DNA of 64,000 nucleotides, from assembly GCA_017938215.1 (NCBI GenBank), contig JAGBBZ010000023.1, positions 161,561 through 225,560 on the forward strand. The letters are read 5' to 3'. The DNA is from Eubacterium sp. Its GTDB lineage: Bacteria; Bacillota; Clostridia; Lachnospirales; Lachnospiraceae. The translations under genes and the position numbers were made by a program. This document shows, piece after piece, positions 8,938 to 16,589 of this stretch. Below the pieces are notes generated by a model. It did no database searches. It had not been told where the DNA came from and worked only from the letters and a program-made list of their open reading frames with translations. Position 1 is the stretch's first letter. Every line of letters begins with the position of its first letter.

Positions 8938-11900
8938 ATGGAACATAAGAAATATTATTTTGAAAAGTTAACACCAGTAAATGACATAGATATTTCTGTG
9001 TATGAAGAGGCTATTGATTATATATTTGATAATGCAGATATAACTAACGTGGCAATTTCTGGCTCATACAGTGCTGGAAAAAGTAGTGTTATAGATACTT
9101 ATAAGGAAAAACATAAAGAATATAAATTTATGCATATTTCTTTAGCGCATTTTGAAACACCTAACAAAGATGATGGCGAGATTAAAGAGTCAGTACTTGA
9201 AGGGAAAATTTTAAATCAGTTAATTCATCAAATTCCATCAGAGAAAATTCCTCAAACTAATTTCAGAGTGAAAAAGGATACAGGAAAAAGTAGAATATTC
9301 TTGATGGCATTGGTGTTATGCTTATTAATTGGTAGTGTAGCCTTTTTATTGTTATCAAATAAAATATCTTCATTTGTGGGAGCATTGCCGGAGAATGTCG
9401 TAAAAAATGTACTCACAGTAGTAACTGGAGAGTATGCAACAATAGTTGTGGTATTGATTCTTGTGGTAAGCAGTGTGATATGTATTTATAATGTTGTAAA
9501 AATTCAACATAATAAAAACATATTTCATAAAGTAAGTGTTCAAGGAAATACAATAGAGATTTTTGAAAAGCAGGATGAATCTTACTTTGACAAGTATTTA
9601 AATGAAGTATTATATCTTTTTGAACAAGTAGATGCTGATGTGATTGTTTTTGAAGATATGGATAGGTTTAATGCAAATAGTATTTTCGAAAGATTGCGGG
9701 AGGTGAACCATTTAACTAATACGCAAAGAAGAACATTGTTTGCAAATAAAAAAGGACAGTATAAACCTTTGAGATTCTTTTATTTGTTAAGAGATGATAT
9801 TTTTACAACAAAGGACAGAACAAAATTCTTTGATTATATAATCCCAATTGTTCCAGTGTTAGATGGATCAAACTCGTATGAACAATTTATAAGGCACTTA
9901 AGGAAAGGTAATATTTTCGAAAAGTTTGAAACAAGCTTTTTACAAAGATTATCACTATATATTGATGATATGAGAGTTCTAAAAAATGTATATAATGAGT
10001 TTGTTATATATATGAATCGATTGGATAATACTGACCTTAATTGGAATAAAATGCTAGCACTTATTGTGTATAAAAATTTATTCCCTAGAGATTTTAGTAA
10101 TCTTCAACTGGGCAAAGGGTATGTTCATGAATTATTTGAGCAGAAAGATAATCTTAGAAGAGAAGTAATAAAGCAACTTGAGGAAGATAAACAACTGGTG
10201 ACTGAACATATAGATAGAATAAATAATGAAATTCTTAATGATACGCAGGAATTAGAAGATGCATATGAAGCAAAATATGAAAAGTTACCTCGAGATTATT
10301 ATGGTAGGATTACACAGGAAGGGCAAAATAGAAAAAACGAATTAGAAAACGAAAAAAAACTTCGAAAGAAAGCAATAGAGGATCGTGCCAATGCAAAGCT
10401 TCCTAGCTATGAAAAGGAAGTTGCAGATATTGAGCAAAAAATCACATTAGTGAAAACTCAATTGCTAGCTGAATTGATAACAAGAAAAAATGCAGAATCG
10501 GTGTTCATGATAAGTAGCATTAATCCGATTGGACAGGAACAAAACTTCAATGAGATTAAGGGCAGTGACTATTTTGAGTTGTTGAAATTTCTTATTCGCT
10601 CTGGGTATATTGACGAAACATATTGCGATTATATGACCTATTTTTATGAAGAAAGCCTATCAGCTAATGATAAGACTTTTTTAAGAAGAATAACAGATAA
10701 AAGAGGGGCTGACTTTGAGTATTCATTACAGGAAGTTCAGAAAGTTATTATATCTCCTGTATTGCGCGTTGTTGATTTTGGAGAAGAAGAAACATTAAAT
10801 TTTGAACTTTTAAGTGGATTGCTTGTTAATCAAGGACTGCCAAATTGTCAGATGTACTTAAAGGCTTTAATAGATCAGCTTAAGACTGATAATCGAATAG
10901 ATTTTGTGACTAAGTATTATGATTCAGATAAATTTGTAAATACATTTATAGTAAAATTAAATGAACAGTGGCCTGAATTCTTTTCATATGTTGTCTCTAA
11001 TAAAAAAATGTCGATAGAGCAAATAAGAAAATATTCTATTGATACTTTGTGTTTGTCAGACGGTGAGACAATATCGCAGGTGAATTTTGATAACAGCTTG
11101 AGTGATTATATATCAGAGCAAGAAGATTATTTGAGTATACAAGGTGTTGATGTAGATGATGTGATATCAAAGTTTGATGTGTTACAGGTGTCGTTTCAAG
11201 CAATTAATTACGAAAAATCTAACAAAGAGTTATTTGATAAAGTTTATGAGCATGATCTTTACGATTTGACATTTAATAATATTGAAATGATGCTTAGGAG
11301 TCAGCATGAAGTAACAAGCTCTTATGATATAAAGCATAAGAATTATACAATTATTAAAGAAGTGGGAGCTTCTCCGCTAGCAGAATATGTAGATTTGAAT
11401 TTGAAATCGTATTTAGAAGAAATAATTTTGAATTGTGGAGAGAAAATTGAGGATGTTGAATCTGCGGCATTAAGTATCTTGAACAACAGTTCTGTTGATG
11501 AAGAAATTAAAGAAAAATATATAGCATTTTTGAGTTCTACAATTGATGATATAACTAAGGTAGATAATCAAAGCTTGTGGAAAGTGCTGATTGTAAATGG
11601 AATAGTGAAAATGTCTGTTTCAAATGTGATATGCTATTTCCAAAAACATGGATTAACTCTTGAATTGGTAGTATTTATTAATGGTATGAATCTAAACACG
11701 GATTATACAAGTGTGCAAGAAGAATTTGGCGTGGAGGTTGCAGAAAAATTCTTTGATTCTGTGGCTATAAGTAATGAGATTGAAACAGCTAAATATCAAA
11801 AAGTACTAACCGATATGGGATACTATTTTGATACATATGATGCAAAAGAAATTGAAGATGAAAAGATAAGGGTGCTTATAGACAATCAAATTATTGAGAT

Positions 11901-12591
11901 GAACGAAATGGGATTGGATTTTATTCGTAATAATTATGAAGGTCATTGTATGCATTTCATTGAACTCAATGTAAAAGAGTATGTAGAGATTCAAACAGAA
12001 GATATCTTCAATTATGATGAGGCTGTAAAAGTATTAGAATTTAGTTGTGATGATGAACTGAAAATAAAATTGTTAGGTTTTACAAGTGATCCTATATCTG
12101 TACTTGATAAAGAACTATCAAATGAAGTCTTAGAGTATATTTTAGAACATAATTTTGATTGTGCTGATAAAGAATACTTATGTCAGCATTATTCGCAGTA
12201 TCACGAATCAGTACGAGCCCTCATATTAAAAAAAGCAGTTTGTGATATTAATAATATCATAAATGACAGTATTGTAATTGAGGATAATTTACTTTCTGAT
12301 ATTTTAACAAAAAGTAAATTAAGTCAAACAATTAAGATTAAGGTATGGGCTAAATCGATTCCTATGTTGAATGAGGAAACTTGTAAAAAGCATTTTGATG
12401 AACTGGGAGTTTCTGAACTTAAGGGTATCTTTACAAAACGAAATACAACGACTAGAAGCTATATTAAAACGGATGAAGTAACAGCAATCCTATCCGAGTT
12501 AAAGAAGAATGCATGGATACATGATTATTATGAGACAGATGAAAAGGAAAGCTACATTGTTATGAAATATCCGCCGAAAACTGATAAGTGA
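8938..12591 (+). CDS. YobI-like P-loop NTPase, membrane-bound
   Basis: 1217 residues, resembling the YobI family of large P-loop NTPases, related to KAP/STAND-type ATPases. Walker A is GSYSAGKSS (42-50) and a Walker-B-like strand VIVFEDMDRF lies near 235-245. Two membrane helices interrupt the NTPase domain (about 120-139 and 165-187). A coiled-coil stretch follows near 395-510, and the long C-terminal half is helical and repeat-like. GAGGAGTG 8 nt before ATG 8938 is a good ribosome site. Such proteins occur in defence islands as presumed sensors or effectors of phage infection; the mechanism is unknown. The palindrome at 8859-8895 suggests control by the upstream regulator. Confidence 0.8.
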   Translation: MEHKKYYFEKLTPVNDIDISVYEEAIDYIFDNADITNVAISGSYSAGKSSVIDTYKEKHKEYKFMHISLAHFETPNKDDGEIKESVLEGKILNQLIHQIPSEKIPQTNFRVKKDTGKSRIFLMALVLCLLIGSVAFLLLSNKISSFVGALPENVVKNVLTVVTGEYATIVVVLILVVSSVICIYNVVKIQHNKNIFHKVSVQGNTIEIFEKQDESYFDKYLNEVLYLFEQVDADVIVFEDMDRFNANSIFERLREVNHLTNTQRRTLFANKKGQYKPLRFFYLLRDDIFTTKDRTKFFDYIIPIVPVLDGSNSYEQFIRHLRKGNIFEKFETSFLQRLSLYIDDMRVLKNVYNEFVIYMNRLDNTDLNWNKMLALIVYKNLFPRDFSNLQLGKGYVHELFEQKDNLRREVIKQLEEDKQLVTEHIDRINNEILNDTQELEDAYEAKYEKLPRDYYGRITQEGQNRKNELENEKKLRKKAIEDRANAKLPSYEKEVADIEQKITLVKTQLLAELITRKNAESVFMISSINPIGQEQNFNEIKGSDYFELLKFLIRSGYIDETYCDYMTYFYEESLSANDKTFLRRITDKRGADFEYSLQEVQKVIISPVLRVVDFGEEETLNFELLSGLLVNQGLPNCQMYLKALIDQLKTDNRIDFVTKYYDSDKFVNTFIVKLNEQWPEFFSYVVSNKKMSIEQIRKYSIDTLCLSDGETISQVNFDNSLSDYISEQEDYLSIQGVDVDDVISKFDVLQVSFQAINYEKSNKELFDKVYEHDLYDLTFNNIEMMLRSQHEVTSSYDIKHKNYTIIKEVGASPLAEYVDLNLKSYLEEIILNCGEKIEDVESAALSILNNSSVDEEIKEKYIAFLSSTIDDITKVDNQSLWKVLIVNGIVKMSVSNVICYFQKHGLTLELVVFINGMNLNTDYTSVQEEFGVEVAEKFFDSVAISNEIETAKYQKVLTDMGYYFDTYDAKEIEDEKIRVLIDNQIIEMNEMGLDFIRNNYEGHCMHFIELNVKEYVEIQTEDIFNYDEAVKVLEFSCDDELKIKLLGFTSDPISVLDKELSNEVLEYILEHNFDCADKEYLCQHYSQYHESVRALILKKAVCDINNIINDSIVIEDNLLSDILTKSKLSQTIKIKVWAKSIPMLNEETCKKHFDELGVSELKGIFTKRNTTTRSYIKTDEVTAILSELKKNAWIHDYYETDEKESYIVMKYPPKTDK

Positions 12592-12676
12592 TATCAGAAG
12601 CGTTGAAAAAGCTAAACAGTGTTTAACCTTTTTGGAGAAAAACACATAGCATCCACCCGAACTTATCCTTTCTCGT

Positions 12677-13207
12677 GGTACTAACCTTTTAAGAATCACC
12701 ACCCGAAAGCCGGTGGAACCGGAAATGGATAATAAAATGGACATTATTATTTCTAGTACCGGGGTATTTGGCACTAGGATTTCACTGTAGATTGTGAGTG
12801 TGGCGTTGCGGTATTTTGTGGTACTATAAAGCATTACCAAAAAATAAGTTCCGGTACTATAAAAGCGGCAAAATAGCCCATAAAAGCGAGCACAGAAATC
12901 TTGGAAGCCCCTGATTTACCTGCGGTACTAATGGTGTGACTAAAAGCTATTTCAGTAAAGCTATTATAAGAATCTTTTGGATACATAAAATTCTTCTTGT
13001 AATTTGCAAAAATGGATTCTATAATAAAATCATGGTTGGAAAGTGACTTGGAACTCACTGTCTCCGGTAGTATCGGCAGGAACGCCAAAACAGGGGAAAA
13101 CGAGTTGAAAAATTCATTTCCAGCCAGAGGAACCATTCACAGTGATGGAAAATTTATCTGACTTATACCTACAATAGTACCAAAAATTTGGTACTAAAAT
13201 GGTACTA
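12677..13207. repeat. array of GGTACTA motifs
   Basis: Eight exact copies of GGTACTA in 531 bp: plus strand at 12677, 12820, 12853, 12924, 13190 and 13201, and minus strand at 12754 and 13175. Chance expectation for both strands is below 0.1. The last three form an inverted pair followed by a direct copy 11 bp on. No gene is supported in 12592-13799; the minus-strand frames there lack ribosome sites and recognisable content. Candidates are arm-type integrase sites of the island end, or operators of a lost regulator. Confidence 0.75.
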
Positions 13208-13311
13208 CAGTCGATAAGAACGAAAAATAATTGGAACAAAATATACATATGTTCAATACAAATATGTATAGAAAACTAATGAAAAACAATATCTCACACT
13301 TCAAACTTTGC

Positions 13312-13323
13312 GAGTTTGAGTAG
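13312..13323 (+). other. guaA-end-like sequence, candidate attachment site
   Basis: GAGTTTGAGTAG is identical over 12 bp to the last bases of the second guaA gene (45316-45327) and matches 10 of 12 at the end of the first guaA (752-763). It lies about 100 bp beyond the last GGTACTA motif, where the right end of an island inserted at guaA would be expected. No integrase gene remains nearby. Confidence 0.4.
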
Positions 13324-13339
13324 AAAATGGACTGAGAGC

Positions 13340-13410
13340 AGTCTGTAAAATAAAAAACAGCTGGACGCGAGTGCTTGCATTCGAGGACGGCTGTTTTTAT
13401 TTTGCAGACT
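13340..13410. terminator. long-stem hairpin
   Basis: An AT-rich stem of about 20 bp (13340-13361 with 13390-13410), one G-U pair and one bulge. The loop itself forms CGAGTGC-tt-GCATTCG. It is the first of several hairpins up to 13660, including the perfect repeats GCAAGC-tt-GCTTGC (13500-13513) and GTAACTGCCA-t-TGGCAGTTAC (13550-13570). The series could be a structured RNA or a set of terminators. Confidence 0.55.
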
Positions 13411-13620
13411 ATTTGAAGGCATGACACGAGGCTTATGGGGGAGCAAAGCGAGCCAATAAGAGGAGTGCCATGACTGCTCGAAGGCCGTGGAGCGAATGTG
13501 CAAGCTTGCTTGCAACAGACGATTGTTCTCTTTGTCTATAGCGCGCGTAGTAACTGCCATTGGCAGTTACGGGACCGCATTTGTGTGAGGCGAGCGAAAA
13601 GCAGTCGTAGACAATAAAGG

Positions 13621-13660
13621 ATGTCGAGCGCAAGCTTAGTTGTGACTCGGCATTTTTTTT
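13621..13660 (+). terminator. rho-independent terminator
   Basis: ATGTCGAG (13621-13628) pairs with CTCGGCAT (13646-13653) with one G-U pair, followed by a run of eight T. It closes the hairpin-rich stretch upstream of the small gene at 13800. Confidence 0.65.
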
Positions 13661-13681
13661 GACGCAATATGATAGTTGTTG

Positions 13682-13690
13682 TGTTATAAT
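13682..13690 (+). promoter_or_regulatory. extended -10 promoter
   Basis: TGTTATAAT is a perfect extended -10 element. A weak TTGACG at 13659-13664 is 20 bp away, so the -35 contact is probably poor. It would start a transcript about 100 nt before the gene at 13800. Confidence 0.5.
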
Positions 13691-13799
13691 GGTACGTAAT
13701 AGGTTAAGAAACTTTGAATTCTCACTCGAGGTGTTTTAAGGGATTTAATAACTATCACTATGAAAATATTGAGTGAAAATATTGTAAAGGATGTAAAGT

Positions 13800-14213
13800 A
13801 TGAGCATAGACGAGGCTAAAGAACTGTTAGGATATCACTCGGGCAGAAGTGGAAATGTTGATGATCCTAAATGGATAAATGGTTTCTTGGGAAGCTTGAG
13901 ACCGTTTAAAGGTGAACTGATTGAGCATAATTTTATAGAAGTTATGGAATGCATGAAGGTTTTACAGGATGAATTTAGGAAAGATAAGGTTGGTAGGAGT
14001 ATTGTGGCAGACGTCGTAGCAATCACCCATTTAGCTAGAGTTTGGGCATCGCCGGATGGGATGCTAGGGTCTAATAAAATACTGACCGAGGAACAAACAA
14101 CTCAATTAAATCTGTGGGTAGATATTATACAAGAGACACTTATGTGGCTTTTAGATGATGCACCAGAGGAGGCATTTTGGTCTTATGAAATGTATTTGGA
14201 AGAGGAGTTATGA
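13800..14213 (+). CDS. hypothetical protein, possible immunity-type
   Basis: 137 residues, soluble, acidic, mostly helical, with a Trp-rich C-terminus (LWVDIIQETLMWLLDD, EEAFWSYEMYLEEEL). AAAGGATG lies upstream of ATG 13800. No family is recognised. It is followed 56 bp later by an ankyrin protein. The two small acidic orphan genes between mobile and defence regions resemble stray immunity genes of polymorphic toxins, but no toxin is present here, so that is only a guess. Confidence 0.65.
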   Translation: MSIDEAKELLGYHSGRSGNVDDPKWINGFLGSLRPFKGELIEHNFIEVMECMKVLQDEFRKDKVGRSIVADVVAITHLARVWASPDGMLGSNKILTEEQTTQLNLWVDIIQETLMWLLDDAPEEAFWSYEMYLEEEL

Positions 14214-14269
14214 TGACACCCAAAAATAAATGTGATTTTGAAGTATATTAATTGGATAAGGAGATAGTA

Positions 14270-14692
14270 ATGAAATCAACTGGACCATACCCTACAATGT
14301 ATAACAGAGATGAAATATTTTTTAGATTGGGCATTGAAAAGTCAGAAGAACTTCTACAAAAAATCAGATGTGCAGAAAATCCGGACTTTCAAGATGATAT
14401 TGGGTTTTCGTATCTTCATAGAGCATGTCAAGCTCATTATTTAGAAGCGATAGAAGCGCTTTTGAAAATGGGCGCCAATCCTAATATTAATGATAACAGT
14501 GGACATTCACCTATTTTAGATGCTATTGGTAGCATCAACGAAAACAATAATGCGATACTTGAACTTATGTTAGAATATGGGTTAGATTTAGATAAAATGG
14601 AAGGCGAAATGACATTAAAAGAGCTGATAGAGTCTTTTGATGACGATGAAATGAATCTAATAATTCATAGGTATTATAATTCGAGTAAGTAA
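14270..14692 (+). CDS. ankyrin-repeat protein
   Basis: 140 residues. ATG 14270 has AAGGAGA 6-12 nt upstream, so the longer TTG frame is not needed. Ankyrin repeats are visible: FSYLHRACQAHYLEAIEALLKMGANPNIND, then SGHSPILDAIG with NNAILELMLEYGLDLDKM. These are protein-protein interaction modules. Small single ankyrin proteins next to orphan genes are often immunity or adaptor proteins, but the partner here is unknown. It probably shares a transcript with the preceding gene. Confidence 0.8.
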   Translation: MKSTGPYPTMYNRDEIFFRLGIEKSEELLQKIRCAENPDFQDDIGFSYLHRACQAHYLEAIEALLKMGANPNINDNSGHSPILDAIGSINENNNAILELMLEYGLDLDKMEGEMTLKELIESFDDDEMNLIIHRYYNSSK

Positions 14693-14826
14693 ATTATTAT
14701 GAAAGAAACATGAAATTTCAGGCTGTTTTCATCTTTATTACACATCCTCAAAAAAGTCAAGAAATATCCTCTCGATGGTGTATAATGGACTTACATCGCG
14801 ATGAACCGAAAGAAAGGAAGTTGACT

Positions 14827-16311
14827 ATGAGTTATCCATTACATACCCGAGCTATCATTGGCTATATCGAGGCTCACATTGCCGAAGGCAAGTTGGATTA
14901 TACGGAGCTGGAGCGAAGGATGGGCTTTTCTTATGCTCATATTCGAGATTTTTTCAAGAAGCATACAGGTGTTTCCTTGGGACAGTATGTGCGAACCAGA
15001 CAGCTGTGTGCATCGGCATTTGACTTGTTGCATACGGATAAGTCCGTGATGGAGTTGGCACTTACATACGGGTTTTCCAACCATGAAAGCTACACGCGAG
15101 CCTTTACAAAGGCTATGGGGAAGACACCTAGTGCGTTTCGAAAGGAACGCCCGCTGATGGGAAAATCCGAATTGACAGACGGGATTTATGGAATTGGATT
15201 GCTCAGACGCAAAGAGCGAAGGAGCGATGTTGAAATGACACAAAAAGAGAAGTATCAGAACAGTGACAGTACGATTTTATATGGTGTTCCCAAAGTGGAA
15301 TGGGGATCCTATGGTGGACAAACCCCGTATCCGATTTGTTTAAAGGCGTGTGCTGATTACTTAGGAGAAGATTTGGACTATGCTACCATAGCAGTGACCT
15401 GTGGCGGGGCATTCCGTTTTACCTGGAATGAAAAAGCATGGGACATGAGCAATGTAGACATTTACCATACCTTTACAGAGGGCGCAGAGGAAACGGTGTA
15501 TTCCTATGCAGCAAAGGCGTTGGGAAGAGAGTTTTCCATGCTGGGAAGGACGGAAACAACCACCAAAGAAGAGTTTATCCAATTCATCAAGCAGCATATT
15601 GATGAGGGATATCCGTGTATTGCACAGGGGATCATTGGACCACCGGAAGCATGTATCATAACGGGCTATCGTGACAATGGAAATGTACTTCTTGGGTGGA
15701 ACTTTTTCCAACATGATCCCATCTTTGGTGGAGATGTGCAGATTGATGACAGCGGTTATTTCGTTTGCGATAATTGGTGGGAAAATACGGACACCCAAGC
15801 GGTAATGTGTCTAGGATTGGTAAATGGAGAACCGTTGCCGAAAGAAGAGATTCTGAAAACGGCAGTCCGGGTTATGACAGGTCGAAAGGACAAGGATTAC
15901 CAGAAGGGCGTGGCGGGGTATGAAGCATGGGCGAAAATGCTTTCCACAGACAGTGAATTTTCTGGGGACAATGAGGCGTTGTTGTTTGAGCGACTTTCCT
16001 GTCAGGATGATGCCACTACTTGTCTTATGGATGGACGAGGTTCTGCAGCACAGTATTTCGAAAAGCTTTCCGAGAGAGAAGATGTGGATGCTGGCACCGC
16101 AGAAAAATATAAGGCGTTGGCGGAGATGTTTGCACAGGAAAAAACGCTGGCGGAACAGATGTGGTCATTGCTTAGTGGCTGGGATAATATGGAGCAAAGA
16201 CCAGCGAAACTGGCAGAGAAAGAAGTGAGAGCGAAGGCGTGTGAGTATATTCGGGAGATTGAGACATTAGATAAGAAGTGTCTGGAGATTTTGACGGAGT
16301 TGTGTATGTAA
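14827..16311 (+). CDS. AraC HTH fused to BtrH-like domain
   Basis: 494 residues from ATG 14827 (GAAAGGAAG upstream); the frame extends further 5' without a ribosome site. Residues 1-105 form an AraC-type DNA-binding domain with both helix-turn-helix units (YTELERRMGFSYAHIRDFFKKH, VMELALTYGFSNHESYTRAF, TPSAFRKER). Residues about 140-380 resemble the BtrH N-terminal, papain-like fold (PYPICLKACADYLGED, GYPCIAQGIIGPPEACIITGYRDNG, VCDNWWENTDT). A helical tail ends the protein. Such fusions are probably small-molecule- or peptide-responsive regulators; the ligand is unknown. The gene stands alone, with a terminator behind it. Confidence 0.8.
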   Translation: MSYPLHTRAIIGYIEAHIAEGKLDYTELERRMGFSYAHIRDFFKKHTGVSLGQYVRTRQLCASAFDLLHTDKSVMELALTYGFSNHESYTRAFTKAMGKTPSAFRKERPLMGKSELTDGIYGIGLLRRKERRSDVEMTQKEKYQNSDSTILYGVPKVEWGSYGGQTPYPICLKACADYLGEDLDYATIAVTCGGAFRFTWNEKAWDMSNVDIYHTFTEGAEETVYSYAAKALGREFSMLGRTETTTKEEFIQFIKQHIDEGYPCIAQGIIGPPEACIITGYRDNGNVLLGWNFFQHDPIFGGDVQIDDSGYFVCDNWWENTDTQAVMCLGLVNGEPLPKEEILKTAVRVMTGRKDKDYQKGVAGYEAWAKMLSTDSEFSGDNEALLFERLSCQDDATTCLMDGRGSAAQYFEKLSEREDVDAGTAEKYKALAEMFAQEKTLAEQMWSLLSGWDNMEQRPAKLAEKEVRAKACEYIREIETLDKKCLEILTELCM

Positions 16312-16340
16312 GTAATATGAATGCAGCGTGAGACGTTAAG

Positions 16341-16449
16341 AAAACTGACTTTGAGTTTTTACTGGAACTTGAAGTCAGTTTTTTGCTGTATAGGAAAGTA
16401 ATTGCTTTGCAATTCCGCGAGGACGCGAAAGAGTCGCAAGCGACTCTTT
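16341..16449 (+). terminator. terminator followed by chain of perfect hairpins
   Basis: AAAACTGACTT (16341-16351) pairs with AAGTCAGTTTT (16372-16382) before a T-run, a clear rho-independent terminator. Directly behind come AATTGC-ttt-GCAATT (16400-16414), CGCG-agga-CGCG (16416-16427) and the 10-bp perfect stem AAAGAGTCGC-aa-GCGACTCTTT (16428-16449). The extra hairpins are not needed for termination. Confidence 0.75.
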
Positions 16450-16489
16450 GTTCTGTATAAAGAGGGCAAAATCAAAAGCGTTTTTGGGG

Positions 16490-16518
16490 TTGAGGATGCG
16501 AAATGAGAATGGTATAAT
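16490..16518 (+). promoter_or_regulatory. promoter of OLD-family gene
   Basis: TTGAGG (16490-16495), 17-bp spacer and a consensus TATAAT (16513-16518) about 70 bp before the gene. Confidence 0.65.
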
Positions 16519-16589
16519 TGACGTATATAGTACGAATCGGCGCTGGAGGAAATGCGACATAATAGAAAGGAATGAAAGGAGGGGACTCG

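Noticed and set aside
12499-13136. Two minus-strand frames (113 and 100 codons) in the gene-free stretch
   Set aside because: No ribosome sites, low-complexity hydrophobic translation, one overlaps the YobI-like gene. The DNA motifs explain the stretch better.
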